This document shows positions 36,966 to 51,919 of a stretch of DNA of 64,000 nt, one piece after another. The notes beneath the pieces were generated by a model that was given only the letters and a program-made list of their open reading frames with translations, did not search any database and was not told the DNA's origin. The translations under genes and the position numbers were made by a program. Source of the DNA: Bugula neritina (Eukaryota; Bryozoa; Gymnolaemata; Cheilostomatida; Bugulidae); contig OZ037766.1 in NCBI GenBank assembly GCA_964035545.1, forward strand, positions 22,407,267-22,471,266. The letters run 5' to 3'. Numbering within the stretch: the first letter of the stretch is position 1; the number at the start of each line of letters is the position of its first letter.

Positions 36966-37858
36966 CAATCAGCCTATAGTATAATATTGAATATATCATA
37001 ATATGCAAAACAAATTACGAGTAAGTTATTCAAAAATTTCTCTAACTCACCCACGAATTTTAAACAACAAGCCATGAACTCATAATTTAGAAATAATATA
37101 TGTTGACCTTTATGTACATGTGTTTTAATAGAGATGGTTTTAAAGCAATCCTATTTCTATAAACTACATATTAACATTAATGCATTTTACATTTCAACTT
37201 TTTCTTTTTTTTAAATGTTAAAACATGTTATAAACTACTATAATGGTAAACTAATAAACAAATTAAACAGTATCAGCCTTACAGTAGTCTGAAGCCTTAT
37301 CCTTAGATTTTATTTTATAGAAAACTGTTTTCTCATTTTATTACATTTATCAATATTTATGTTTTTAATTTACTAGTTATCTCCTCTGTTATTTAGTTTA
37401 TCTATTAATTTGCTACTTTAGGTAGACAAGATTATTATAGTTTAAAATTGCACCAGCAGTTATAAAATATACAAGGCCAAGCTTTGTTCATGTAAAATAA
37501 TCTGGCAAATTTGGTCAATTCAAATAAAATTAATCATGCAATTAGTGTTTTTTGCTAACCAGCTTATATAAATGATTATTCAGGGTATATATGAGGTATA
37601 ACAGGAAAATTAATAGCTTTCTAGCTTATTATTCATAGCTTACAGGTTTACAAAGCTTAAAAGATTATTTATATATTATATAGCAAAACAAGTTTTACCG
37701 GCTATAATTTAAATTAAATTTTAAAATCAAAATTATTATAATTTAGTAACTTTTGAACATAATAGATAAATTTTGATAAATAAAATTTGATAAACTGCAT
37801 GCAGTCAGAAAACTATAATAATTAATACCAGCAGAGAAACTAAAATATTATATAATTA

Positions 37859-38690
37859 TAGTCTAGAAGCAACCTCTCAATAAGTGCGAATTTTTCTCCA
37901 AATGATCTTTTGTTTAGAGCTGAGACAATCTTTACAAATTGACAAACACCAGTGCACTATAACACTGACTGGTTTTACAGCAGCAGCAGTATATATAATT
38001 TTCAATGAATTTTCAAGTGCAAGGGCTTATGTCAACCATCTTATAGTAATGCTGCGTTCTGGAGATGGTGTATTGGTAAAGGCAAATCTCTATAGATGAC
38101 TGCCTGATAACTTATTTATGTGCAGCATAAGTTCATTTGTTGTGGGAAAAGCTAGAAATTTTATCATACCATCTTTATTGGAGAGCGGACTACAGTGTAT
38201 TAAATATCAATTAAGTCAGGAAGCCCTGCACACAACTTATCTCCAAGTTCATTTGCAGCAAAATTTACATCTAACTATTTCATATCATCACCACATGATT
38301 AATAATAATGCTCACTAACTAAAAAAACCAGTTCCTTGCTTGCATGTGCCACTTTCTTTCAGATGCTTTCACAATAATTACACTCAGAAAAGTAAAAAAT
38401 GCATCTATGATCACCGGCAGAAATTTTTATGCATATTTATATAATCAATTAGCTTAATTAATTTCAAGATACTTGACCAATTTATACAAAATTAGCATGA
38501 TTATATCTGCCTGTTGATTTTCACTTCTGCAAATTGCTTCAATTTGGTTTAGAAACTTTGGTGAGAGAGAAAAAGCAATAAATTATTGATAGTAGCAGTA
38601 TTATTGTGGTAGTTATATGCCCTTCGCAAGAAAACAACTCCAAATTTTAGAATTGGTCATTTGTAGCCTGTAGGAACAGCAAAGTCTCCT
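37859..38690. mobile_element. Truncated copy of the TA-flanked TIR transposon
   Basis: It begins TAGTCTAGAAGCAACCTC, matching the terminal repeat of the 3.2 kb element at 54832-58048. Blocks then appear in the same order as in that element: GACAATCTTTACA..TTGACAAACA, the GCTGCACACAAC-like and TTTGCAGCAA segments, and CAGAAAAGTAAAAAATGCAT and AACAACTCC near the end. The internal gene is mostly deleted and no right terminal repeat was found. The two plus-strand frames here are not genes. Confidence 0.65.
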
Positions 38691-38699
38691 TTCAACCCC

Positions 38700-39900
38700 A
38701 AGTTCTTGAACACCACCATTTTAGTTTATTTGACACCATGAAGTTAAACCCTTGCAATCCACTTTAAAATTATATATATAATTCATACTTACTATTATTT
38801 CATTCATATAAAATTGTGTTGCATAGTGATAGCAATTTGTACAGCAACTTTTGCTAAGCTTTTACTAGTTTTTATTGCAGCCATTTCTGCTTTTCAGTCT
38901 TATATAATATGTCAGAATATGTAGTAAAAACTGAGAGTCAATATTATTACTGTACTTATTAGTTATCATAATATTATTGTTACGACAAATAATGGAGTTG
39001 TCTTTTCTAAAAATATCAATTATTGCCATTCTAAGCCCATATACTCCAGCTAGTGGCATACACATCATTAGTTTATGGTATGTTTAGTAGTTTAATTGAT
39101 CAATCATAAGCAATTAACACAAAATTTTACATTTATAAGCCACCCACTAGAAATAATGTTTATTACTAATTTCTGTTGGTAATATATAATTATTATATTT
39201 CCTAACTCATATTCAGTTTTAAGCTTACGCCATACATTTAACAAGCTTTATTGCTGATTTATGTTAACTTATGATATATATTATAAAACAACATGTAAGC
39301 ATGCAGGTTTAAGCAACATTTGAGTTTAATGATGTCTATATTGCTATGAGATTAATTATTAATTGATGAGTTAATTAATAAAGGGACAAAATCAATTTAC
39401 TAGGCTAGTGCAGTTTGTCATATAATTTACACTCATTGGTTTAAAAAAGTTGCAAATAAATTTTCTGCAAATTCAAGTGTGTGGAAATAGTACATAAATT
39501 AATTAACTAAATACTCTTGTTAGTTGTGAGCATAAAGTTACAATTTTTTAAAAATATCACAATTTTTAAGAATAATGAGCCCTTCCCACATTTGTGTCAG
39601 TTATACTCACAGCATATGCATTTAAAATAATCTAACTTTATATATGAAACTACAGTTTACAACGTACTGGTGCCAGCATGTATACATTGCTAACATCACT
39701 GGGGTATTAAGTTTACAAGTTCATTTATTTATATAATACTATTTACATATTTAATTTTTATAATACAATCTCATTTAATGAATAGAAAGTATGATAGTCA
39801 AACACAATGACGTGTAGTTGTATTATTATATTATAGCAAAACATGAAAATCGATGCATTAATATACAGGCATTGTAAATAAGTAAAAAATTAAACTATTG
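38700..39900. other. AT-rich DNA, no gene seen
   Basis: Downstream flank and possible 3' UTR of the minus-strand sushi gene. No motif stands out. Confidence 0.5.
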
Positions 39901-39943
39901 ATATAGAAGTTTGTTTAAATCGACAACAAGGCCGCTGTAATGA

Positions 39944-42900
39944 CTATTTACTGCAGTGCATGTTGGGTAGAGGTCTAGTCCAGGTATGAGGCTCCTCATA
40001 GATATGTTCCAAAGGCTGATAGACATGTTCAACTCCGTGTGAGCAGGTGACCGCCTCATAAGGCCTGCCGTCTGCTGTCCATAGTGTACGAGTTCGAGGT
40101 GCTGTCGCGCTGTGAAACACACTGTTGCCATGCTGATGAGCAGTAAGCGTGTGAAAGTGCTGAGAGGGGTAAGAATGTATGTGAGGAGGCAGTAAGTTGT
40201 GTGGGGGAGGATGACTAGCAGGCAAGTTGTTGTTTCCAAAGTCCCTGAAACACTCTCGCATTGCGTTCAAATCAGAGTCAGTAGCAGAAACCTCAGACTG
40301 CACCGTACTTGGAGACGAGCTGTGAGTGTGCTCAGAGTTGGTTACTAGAGGTTTGTAATGTAATAGACTTGAGTCTGGCACATAGTTCTGCTCTGACTTA
40401 GTGTAGTTGTGATGAGGGCATTGTATACTGTGGTAAGGTAACGTTAGCCCTGTGGCTGTAGAGGACATTGTCTGACACACTGTTGGATGTTTTACTATTT
40501 GTGAGCTGACTAGCTGAGGGGTCTGTTGTGAGATAGTGAGAGATTGGGGGACGGTGTTTGAACCAGACTCAGGGATATCACGGCTCTCTGATGACATCTT
40601 GTACTTCTTGCGGAGGCATAATACTGTTACAATCAATATGGCCGTCAACAACACTGCAGTCACAACGCCGGCTACTATAGGCAAAGCTATAAAATATAAA
40701 AGACATAAGTCATGATTAGTACCATCAGGATAATAAAACAAATGATAATAATATAATATTAGTGGTATTATAATCTTTTTCCACCAGGGATTCTTTGCAG
40801 ACAAGCCTCGCTTATCTTAATGACGTCTGTCCGTTGAAAGTATCTAAGCATAGAATATTTTTAGAGAAAAGGCAGACAGAGGAATAACAATATGAATTTT
40901 CCTAATGGAGTTTAATGGCCTAGCAATGCAGAACATAGATTGGTATGCTACGCCATCAGTAAATGGCTCAAGCTAGCCCAGGATTCTCACAAAAGGTTTT
41001 GCAGTGCAGAAGATATGCTCTCACCTTCACATTGCTATGTTGTTTGGAACAGTGAAAGTTTTTATAACATTTAATGTCTTTTTAAGCCAATTGTTTTACC
41101 TTAGAGACAATTTCATAAACCAAGTGGCCAAAATGTAGGTTTGCCTTTAAAACCTTCCAACAAATAAAAGCCAAAAACTACTTCCACCAAGATTAAACGT
41201 CATCACCTCTAGAAATTTGCATTTACACATGCTTGCACCAGGATGCAAGGGTGCTTTCAATATATTCAAAGCTCGTATCAATGACTTAAAATCCATGCTG
41301 GTATTACTAATTGTAGAAATATTAGTTCCAAGACCATGCTTATGCATTTTATCCCGATATTTGGCACTTCGACTTTTTAATCTTTATGAAACATGAAATA
41401 ATTAATTTCTTAGAATAATTATGATATAGAGTGTATGATTCAGTGTGAAATTGTTCACAATTGCTGGCCTTTACTACATATAATAATGTTATTGCAATGC
41501 AATTTCAGCCATTTCAGGAGGCCTTGCAGCTATAATGTCATCTTTATAAGGTAAAGCAGATTAAAATAAAAAAGGTAACCACTTTGGCTAATAAACTAAT
41601 TACACTTAAAATATTTACTGATCTTGAGCGTAATCATACCAAAACAACTTTAGTAACAAAATGATTACAACCCTAGAGTCAGTTGAGTTTTTTAAACTGC
41701 ATAATAAATAATAAGAAAAACAATTATAGAAATTTATCTTGCCTGTTCATGAAATTTTCTCTCTGAGGAGAGAGGGTAAAAATTAAAAAAGATCACTATA
41801 GAAATAACTACACAACTCAATTTTTAATTGGAGGCTGAAGTTTACCAATTTGCACTATCAAACTAATACCATCAATTATACATAAGATGGAGAAAATTGT
41901 TCTCCAATTCAACGCCCAAGTGTTCACATACACACCAAGTCTAATTCAATTTGAAACGTACTTGATTTCATGTTAACACTCTTTTATCTAGACCTATTCT
42001 TGTATTGAATCCCTAGTGATTGTCACCTAATGCAATTTCTTTGCTGATTTAAGGGTTAGTAATTAAATCAAGTCATATTTTGACTTATCAATCAATAGAT
42101 TTGTAGACTACATCAAAGTTGACATTCGCTTCAACGTCCTCACACAAAGAACTGACTATTATAAAATCTACAGTTTCAACACTTGTGAAACACCTTTTGT
42201 TATTTTTGGTTAAAAAGCTGCGACTAAATAGAAAATCAAACTGTTAAAGGGGCTTTGTACTGGTTGTGACACTTGAAAACAAAAAGAAAAAAGTGTAAGC
42301 AAGGTACGATATCACCTCCACTAATTAACTCAATACTAACTGTACACAACTTGAGGCAGCTTGACCTGAACTTCAAGCATTGATATCATATCACAAATAT
42401 GAATTGAAAAACTCTACAACTTAGTTTAAGCCCATGAGTGTTTATCAGGAGAGTTCAAGAGAACTGAATAAACACAATTTATTTTTATTCTTTCAACATT
42501 TAATAAAAACTTTAAAAACCCTAACTAAATTTGCAAATATTCTAGGAGCATATTTAGCTTAAATATGTGGCATGATTAGTGAATCACATATTAATGGTGA
42601 AAATTCTAATCACATTCATTCAATAAAACTTTACAATCATATTGAATACATGAACTTTATCTTTACAAAAACAGCCTCTAAAGATGACTCATCAAGGTGA
42701 CTCACCATGCTCACTCAGGCCTGGCCGAGGAACTGAATCTCCAGGATTCTGTGTTGGGGACTCTAGAATCACTGGAGTAACTTTCACGCATGTAGGGAGT
42801 TTTCCCACCCAGGTAGTCTGGCGGCAGTAAAGTGAACCTCCAGTGCCTTGCTGCACATAACCACTTTTACACCTGTACTGAATAGTGGTGCCATGCTGCT

Positions 42901-45900
42901 GTCTGCTCTGACTGCCATTAACTTTGGTATGTGGCACATCAGGAGGCTTTGGGCAGTAAAACTCTACAGAAAAGAGCAACATGGTAACCTCCTTGCTATG
43001 TTAAGTATCTAGCCGATGCAATGTCAATGGTAATGTACGGAAGAGCATCAATCATTCTAAGGTAGGATTAGTGAAGAAATAATGATGGTAGCCACATGAT
43101 AAGGCAAAATAGAAGATTTAAACAGAAGTTTAGATCTGAATCTTCGTAGAACGGATACGGAATTTGTTTGAGCTTGTGGCACCTCTTGAAAAGGCAGATA
43201 TTAAACTTTGATGGCACAAATGGTATACAGATAGGTCCATGCAGACAATCAATAAAAACAGATGTTAGATCAAATTAATGGCAGTCAGCCTTATTAAAGT
43301 TGCAGTAAGCTAAACAACAAACTAATGTCGCAGCCAATCTGTGAGTTACATTTCGACTAAAAAAAGGTAATCAATTAAAATAATATTTAAAATGCCCTAA
43401 TCAATCAATCTCTGCAGGATTGTGCGCCTAAATCTAACACCAAAGTCTTTCCTGGCCAGTGTATGCATTTGTGGAGATACAATATCTAATATTCAGAATG
43501 AAAATTACTAAAACATCAACAGAGTAATGTACACACACATGCAGACACCATACCTGCTTCTCTACAAGGGGTGTAGTCCCATGTTGCATTGACCGAACAT
43601 CTGGCTTGTAACGTACCCATAGGGGCGAAACCATCTGCACATTTATACTCTATCACATCCTGGTATTTAGTGTTCAGTGGTGAGTCAAATTGAGCATTGG
43701 GAAAGGATGGTTCGCCACAGTCCACAGCTAAAAGAATGTAGCATCGCATGAGTTGATTATATGTTCACATAGTCGCAAGTTTTCACATCATTAACTATGT
43801 GACAACTGGTATCACTTTAAATAATCGTGAGGCTCTTTTTCTTATTGATGGATCATTGCTATTATTGAGCTTCAAATGAAATGCACTATATTAGATCTGA
43901 TACAGTGAGTAAAATCGTTTGAAATTGGATCCTCAACTTACAATAAGCCAATAAGAAATAAATTCGAAGTTTTTTATCAACATGTGAATCGTAAGGTAAA
44001 ACTTGTATATAACACATCAAATAGGAATGTTATAGAAAAGAGTAAATAAATAAAAATTAATTATTCAACAGGCACTAGTTGATGGTTTATTGTTACAGAA
44101 TGTCAGTGGGGGCTGAGAGTATTATTGTGTGTTGCAGTGGATAGTTAATAGACTAGTGTGAGAAATGTTTGATTTAAGGAGCATAGAACTAATGCATAAC
44201 TCACACATTTGACAAGCCTTCACATAGTTTAGAAATAACTTTGTATTTCAACAAATAACATGGTAGATGGCAAAATGCCTACTGATTGTCTCAACTTTAA
44301 GATCTAAATAATATGTTACCAAAAACACCCTAACCTAAATAATACTTAAAGCATTTCTAAGTGTCATATGATAGGTTTTGGTGGTCAGTTGTAAGTTGAC
44401 TGCCTTGTTATGACTATGACTCACTGAGTGTATGATACAGTAGATGCATGTGATTGTTAAGCTATTCATCTTTATTAAGTTAAAAAATCAGCTTTGAAAG
44501 AGCATTCAAGTTTTTGAATATACATTTCACGTTGACATCTTTCCTTTCCTTCAGTTCCCCAACTCTATGTTAAAGAAAAGATTTGGAAATATTTAAGGAA
44601 GTACCCTCTCCTATTATTGATAGTTTTTATAAGCAGCACAGTTGAATCTCTCAATAAAATTCAAGATTCCAGCAGTGCTTAAATAAGCTAAACAGATGAG
44701 CTGAAAATTGTGAACAATTCTGGAGAGATGAAAATGTAACTTAAGAGACATAAATACACTATAAAATATGAAGCTAAGCCAAAATTATATCAAAGTTTTT
44801 TCATATTAAAACACTGCCGTGCCTATTCTTATAATTGATTTGTGACTATTTTTCCAAGTTGATTGAGCTAGTTTGATAAGCAAATTTATAAGTGTTATGA
44901 AATCTAAGTGAGTCCAGTAAGAAATATCGCGTCATATTTGACTGAAATTTGTATTAAACAGTAGGTGTATATACAAAGCAGGTACTTTTTATGGTGACTA
45001 ATAAACTTGGTACTGACTAAAAGTAGTTATTAAATGAAGTTCTATAATTGAGTTAGCACAAATATGATGCGATTTTAAGAAGGAAGAAGATAGTTTATGG
45101 GGATTTAAAGAAAACTTTTTTAGATGTTTTCTTTCTTACTTCTTTCATTACTTATTCAAATAGCCAACGCTGAGCAATAATCTACAGTTTTTAAGTCTAA
45201 AAATGTAGTGTTTTGCATCAAAATTTTGCTGCAGACTTCTCTAATTTTGAAAATATCAATTTAGCAAAGCATTAAAACTACTAAATTATCTATAAATATT
45301 TCAGCAGTTTGCGTTCATGTTTTATTATCATAGCATTTATTTCAAGCAGTTCATGTAAATTACACATAAATATTATTTGCCTGACAGGTTATTTCTTACT
45401 TGAAATAATTAAGTATAATTAGGAAGCGTTAAAGAACCATTACAAGTTTTATAACTCTAGAGAAGTATTCCAAAACACAATCAGATATCAATAGCAACTT
45501 CAATAGCAACTAAAACTTTCTAGCAGACTGCTATTATATATCTGGGTTGTTGACTAACTTCGTATTATAAAGTATAATCTTTCATTTGTTCATCACTAGT
45601 ATACTGGATAAATTGACATACAGTAATTAACTACAACGTTTCCCAATATTGCTTCATGGCTTGGCATATTAGCATAAGTGTGTATTGTATGATGTAAGTG
45701 TATATTGCTACCATTCAATTATTTGTTAGCTTTACTGTGCCCAATTATTAGTTTAAATAAAAACCTATAAACCTAATTCCAGAAAACTTACATGAGAACG
45801 CACAACATTGAACAATGTTGTTATCAAGGACCTATATTATAATATTATATATGCATATATTTATCTATATAATATATTTATTATACATATATAATATATT

Positions 45901-46369
45901 CTATAAAATAAATTTTATAGTTGTAAATAAAAAAGTGCTTGTTTTATTGTATCATAAATTGGACAATAAAAATAATAATCGGTGTATTTATGTTGATATT
46001 TTGAACATCATTTTAAAGATTTTTTAAGATTGATAAATAATTTAGCATTTAACTTGGTTAATACTGCATATAAAAACTAGCTAATAATAGCTTATATTCA
46101 GATCATTGTCTACTGCAAAGGCAAACTTGTACATCAACTGCCTTATATTAAATGTATTGTAAAAAATATGAAATGGCTATTAGTCAAAGTAAGTAATTTT
46201 TGATGATAGAAGCAGGAAAATGTTGAAGAATCAAACAGTAATTACACTATTATTAAAGAATTGATCATAATAACTTTATATTATAATGTAAAGAGTATGC
46301 AGTAAACATACCATTTCACTATATAACATATAACATAGGCTAATGTATAAGTTAAGTATTATGTCTACT

Positions 46370-46432
<63 letters not shown>

Positions 46433-49400
46433 GTATATTTATATATTCTATACAGTATATTATATATAGCATATAATATATAGTATATATATAATAAATA
46501 TATAGTATATCATATATAGTATATATAATATACTGTGTAATAACAGGCCAGCATTAGTATATATGGCAATTTTAATTATTTTATGTGGTGTCAGTATTCC
46601 CCAGCAGGGGCTGACGACTCAGTTTGTACATTATCCACTAAGTAAGTGCAAATTGCACATTGCATGGGAATGTGCTGCATTTAGCATTATCATGATCATT
46701 GAGACCAACTGGCACTCCATTATCTCTATCTGTTACCAAATAATAGGCATTATTTTCAAAGGCAGATGGTAGGACCTCCCCTTACTTTTAGGAAATAAAG
46801 TTTCAAGGCTATTTTAAAAATGTCACATGTGATGATCAACAAGCCCTTCAAATCTAGATATTACATAATATGGTGGAGCATAAAGCGTATAAACATTAAT
46901 TATTAAAGCAAGCTATTGAGTCCATTAGTATATCTGATTACATGTTTATAGCATATTTTATTCAGCCTACTTTACACTCTCTCATTATCTCAACTGACAC
47001 ATATTTTCATGGCCAAGTACTAGTAATACATTTAGTAAGAATAAAATTATACAGCAAGCTAATGCAAGGTCGTGTGGTTATTATTTATGTTAGGCTACAG
47101 TAAAGATTGTCTATTTCCTAAGGGTATTGACAATTATCAAACTAGTAAATTAACTATCAACTTTATCTTTACTGGAGATTAAATGTGGGAATTAATCCAC
47201 TGCAAACTGTACAGAACTTTACGCTATTGTCTCTATACAATTGATTTGATAAAGATCTAGAATTGAACGAATGCAAATCTTATGAACTATCTAAACATAG
47301 ATGTATTCTTCTAGTTTACAGACTTGGTTTACAATTAAAACAGTAATAAGAATTGCGTTAGCTTTTTATAAAAGAAGAAACTGTGTTTAGAGTAGACAAG
47401 TTTTCAGAAAAGTAACTAAACAACAATAACTGCCTGAACTTTTTGAAAAATGAATAGTTATTTTGTTATGGTAGTTACCAAGCACAGCACTTTGTAAAAA
47501 ACCGGTTACTTTTGCAGCCAAATCTTTCCACAATCTTACAACTAATCTTGAAAAATATTTTCTTCAGTTGAATTATTATAAGGTTCCCCCATTGTAGTGG
47601 AGATTTTAATACTTGTTTAATCTTTGAATGCACTTAAAACCAATTTATTTAATTTATCCACCATCTAGCATTTTAATCTCTTAAAACTTGGCATAGATTG
47701 TAAAATTTAGTGCTAAATAGACATCTATATTTTATGTTGCAAAAACTGTCAATTACAATAAAGTAGAAAACTTGCAATTCTGACCTTTTCAGAAAAAGCT
47801 ATTGAGATGTATATAGATTTCTGACTATTTCAGGCTGCATGCAGTGGGATTTAATATTTAGCTATGTTACTGCTTCAACATGTGGGGTCGCTATCCTAGG
47901 TATAAAATAGTGTAGAGTTATCATAATTGTTTGCCTATATATTTACAAGTGCAGATCTAGTTTTATTTATTTTAGTTCTGACTTTCATGCCATTAGTGTA
48001 AGTTAGCAATGGCTTTAGTGTTTATGCTGGGGTAACTTGATAAGGTGACTGGAATATCGGATAGACAAAGAACTGGATTCCACCATATCAGTTGTCAGAG
48101 TAATTATATCTCAGACACCTCCAAGTGTAAGGAGTACTTTTATCATTATCAATATTTACTTCAAGAATGTCTGACTTTAAACTTGTGACCTCAAAAAATA
48201 AATAATTTGGCTTTAGATTTAGTCAGCTAATAAGTGAATCATGCCGTCCCAGAGCACACACAGGCTCTAGCTGAGATGCCCTGCTGATAAATTGCAACAG
48301 CTAACATACTTATGTCACTAGTAAGAAGTTGATTTATGTCCAAAATAATAGTCTTCCAGCTTTCAACTGAGAAACCTTTGACTGTAGTGTGTTAAGATGG
48401 TACTTGTAATCGTGGGAACTAAACATCTAAACTAAGAACTACAAGTAAAGTGAGTAGACTTACGGGTGCATCCAACTGCGCCCCTAGACCAGATATACGC
48501 GTTGATAGCAGGGATTCCTTGACATGTTCTTGTAGTCACACTACCTGCTGCTCTTTGGTAGCCACTCTCACAGTAATAATATATCATTTCACCATACTCG
48601 TAATCCTCTAGGTCTGGCTCAAAACGACCTCCTAGAATTGGTGAAGGTGGAGAGCACCCACTTTCACTTAGACTCACACTAAAACAGAATAGATTGCATA
48701 TGAGCTAATTGTCAACATCAAAAGTGTTCTGCAGCAGTATGTGTTGGTGATCCTTTCAGATAAAGTCTAACTAGCAGTATGAAATACCTCATGGTAACAC
48801 AGCCAGATAGCAAAACCCTATGATTTCATATTTTTTGATTCAACCAGTATATAAGAATTTTAGTTTAAGTTATTTAGATAACGCTCAGGTAGATAAAGAG
48901 GTAGCTTTGCTTAGAATATTTTTTTAAAAATATAGTCTTTTTAATTTAATTAATTTTCAAATAATTTAACTGCAAATGGTTACTGCAAGCTCAACCAAAG
49001 ATAAAAAGGGCAATTGTAACTTCACATTACATGTGCAGAAACTTATGGTTTAACGAGGCATATTATAATTCTGAGGTCATTTTTTGTTAGAAACCGCTGA
49101 ATCTTTAAGCTTCAAGAGGCTTTATTGGTAATAATGAGTGCCAACTCTTTTGTCTTCATTTAAACCTCTTCATAATAATATTATTTGTAAGGTTTCAAAA
49201 ACAATACAAATTTAGAAGAGCAGTAAAACTCACAAAGTTTTGGAAATATGTCTTAGTTAAAGATAACACAAACACAAAGGCCATGTACTCTAGATCTACA
49301 CCTTATATACTACATGCAAAGCATTTTATTTGCATATTGTGTTCCTATTCAAAATAACTATAGATATGCAGGAAACAGGCTATATCGTCTATATTGATAT

Positions 49401-49621
49401 GCACATATTGAGTAACAGTCATTATCTTTCGTAATATTGAGGGTAATTTGCATAAAAATGATAAATCTTCTGGAGTGTAGACAAGGAGATTTCAACATTT
49501 ATTGCTTTGAGTTAAACTAGGGCAGTGAAATTGAGTGAAAGTAAAGCTAAATAAAATCAATTGCAAACGATAGTTACCTGTAAGTAAGAGTAAGTATAAC
49601 TCCAACCAGCAAATTCTCCAT
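39944..49621 (-). CDS. Type I membrane protein with three sushi (CCP) domains
   Basis: Five minus-strand exons join in phase: 49578-49621, 48464-48678, 43554-43727, 42706-42963 and 39944-40686. They encode 477 residues. A short signal peptide (MENLLVGVILTLTYS) is followed by three sushi modules, one per exon, each with four Cys in CCP spacing: about residues 23-86 (GCSPP..YYYC..RTC..VGC), 88-143 (DCGEP..YKC..ARC..TPC) and 148-206 (YCPKPP..YRC..LYC..PTC). After a Pro/Ser stalk comes a transmembrane helix (about 234-256, VAGVVTAVLLTAILIVTVLC) with a CLRKKYK stop-transfer. The roughly 220-residue cytoplasmic tail is Ser/His/Pro-rich and ends with Tyr motifs at 440, 453 and 460. All internal junctions flanking sushi exons are phase 1, as expected of shuffled extracellular modules. 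It resembles complement-regulator or adhesion receptors, but no orthologue is recognised. Confidence 0.87.
46373..46430. repeat. (AT)n microsatellite
   Basis: Perfect AT dinucleotide run in intron 2 of the sushi gene, followed by TA-rich palindromic sequence to about 46530. Confidence 0.95.
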
Positions 49622-49849
49622 TTCTGTTTAGAGATACAATATGAATAGATACTGTTCAATACTTATCCTAGTACTGATGGATAACTTAGAGTCTATCAAC
49701 AGTAGAGAGTTTTCAGCATAATGTAATAGCAGTTCCAGCAGATAGTAGACTAACTAAATGAGGGTTTAGCAATGACTAAGTCCAACAATTCGGTGCAGGC
49801 AGAGAAATGAGTGAGCAGTTTGAGCTATAGATTTGAGTACACTCGCGGG

Positions 49850-49960
49850 TTTTGAGTGTATCTTCAAGTAGTGAGTAGTGAGTAGTGCGTACTGTCGTAT
49901 GTAATGCACACTAATGTACACATTAGACTTTGTGCTCCGTACTTGATCGTCATTGGCTAA
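49850..49960 (-). promoter_or_regulatory. Probable promoter of the sushi-receptor gene
   Basis: On the minus strand a CCAAT box next to a CRE-like half site (GCCAATGACG, plus 49949-49958) lies about 330 bp upstream of the start codon. It is followed by GTAGTGAGTAGTGAGTAG-type short repeats in complement. Position-based inference. Confidence 0.35.
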
Positions 49961-49999
49961 ATTATATCTATACTGCTCCAACCACTCGCTCGCTTGGTT

Positions 50000-51480
50000 G
50001 TGTGGAACTTAGCTTCGCTTGGCCAATAACACTTGTTATTATCAAGCAAGTTCGAACAATGAAAAAAATTGACTGACAATAAAACTGGTGATTTTTCTAA
50101 ACAAGGGAACAACCACTGACGCACCTGGGTTCCAACCCATCCTACAATGCATTCAAAAGAGAGACTTGAAAAAGCTTTGGTAAGAACAATAAAGCAAATC
50201 ATATTTATTAATTAGGTGGTTAAAATTAACACTTTCAATATACAGTGAATGCGAATAGTTTAAGATGAGATTGTCTATCTTATCAATATAATATCTAATC
50301 AGACAATGATTACTTTTAAACCATTTGTTGAGATTAGAATTTCTTGAAGTGGTTACAATGTAGCTGCACATGTAAGTAAACATAGCACAGGCTACTGTCT
50401 ACACTTGCTGCATTAACAAAACACTAACTTCTTCATTACCTATTCACTTATGATTTACTTTAGTTTTAAAACTAAATAAATGCTCACTGTGAGATATTAT
50501 GCTCTAAGAAAAGTTGACGCCAAGTCTATCAGTCTGAGTGCCTAATTTGTACCCTATACATGCAATATTAGTTGGACTTTCAGCTACTGACAATACTACT
50601 ACTCAGTGGTATATAATTATATAATACATATTATCCATAATAAGAGAGCTCTACATTCCAGCTGTTGACAAATGCTTTCATGTCATTGAGCACAACATGG
50701 AAGCTATAAAATATAGTATTTACTACTAATATTATTAATAGTTAGTTATTGGTTCATATATTACATTTAAACACAAATTCAATAGCCAACACACTAATTT
50801 ACACCCATATTTCAAATTTTGCTAGTTGCATAACTATTCTATATAATATATACCTTAGAATTGGAAATATTTGTCTTGGAAATTTGTGCAACTATAGATA
50901 TTAACTGTGCATGTTGTGCGTGTGTGTGGTGTGTGTTATACAAGCACATGGTTTTGCACGAAGCACACTGTTTCTTTGGAGCTACATTTGCATACAAACT
51001 ATACATCCCCTGCACGATCTTCAGTAAAAAGCCAGAAATGTGCTATATCGATGTAGCAAATAGAACATTTTTCCTATTAATATTTTTTCTTTTATTGCTG
51101 TTTTATGCATTTAATTTTATTGTACTTTTGTCACTCACAACAATTAATAACTGTTAATTATGTGTTGATGCAGCATTAGCATAAGTTTTGTATGTTATAG
51201 CAATTATTTTTAACTTAATAGACTAAAATACCAACATAAACCATTCTGATTAAGTAAAATTATGCAATGTGTGAAACAGGGCATTGGTCAAGCGCCCTTG
51301 CAACAACAAGCAGAAATCTCTTTAGTAAGAACATCATGAAGATTTCCACTAGTTCATAAAACCAATTAGCTACATTGACATTGCTTGCAAGTTGCATATC
51401 CTGATTAATTTAGAACATTTAGTATTACTGTCTAATGTCTGGTTTACAAAATTTCTTATATGCGAAAAGTGTTACTGAAT
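50000..51480. other. AT-rich intergenic DNA, no gene seen
   Basis: Several short open frames exist (for example 50861-51157), but composition, lack of splice context and hydrophobic homopolymer-like tails do not support coding. Confidence 0.5.
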
Positions 51481-51919
51481 CTCTATAAGGGCGGGGCGGT
51501 GTCCATAGATTATTCTTTGCATTTTAAACACAAATACTTTATACAAAGTACTCTAAACGAAGATCAGAAGATGAGCTGACCATAAGCTGGTACCTCTTAC
51601 CCCATCTCAAGAAATGTGGTATAGGAGCTTACACCTGTGGTAAGATGCCAGCTCTGGTGTGGCAAAAGGTATTAAGTAGTAACCAGCATTTGAAAATTAG
51701 TTTTTGCCTTACCCTCAATTACTTGCAGTATGGCAAATGCTCTTTTAAAAATGTGCCATCTGTATAAAAGATCAATTTTGAAATAGCTAGAATGCTTACT
51801 ACTAGCCATGATTATTATATTATACCACTTCAATGGCTGCACAACTGTCCTTCATTATTGCATTATATGCATACATATAACACAGTTTATGTGTGTATGT
51901 GTAATATATATTACATCTT

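Noticed and set aside
46596-46625. CTGACGA near an AT repeat, a possible hammerhead core
   Set aside because: No GAA box or pairing stems follow, unlike the motif at 52041.
50861-51157. 98-codon frame with hydrophobic end
   Set aside because: Arises from T-rich DNA; the composition is not protein-like and no splice partner was seen.
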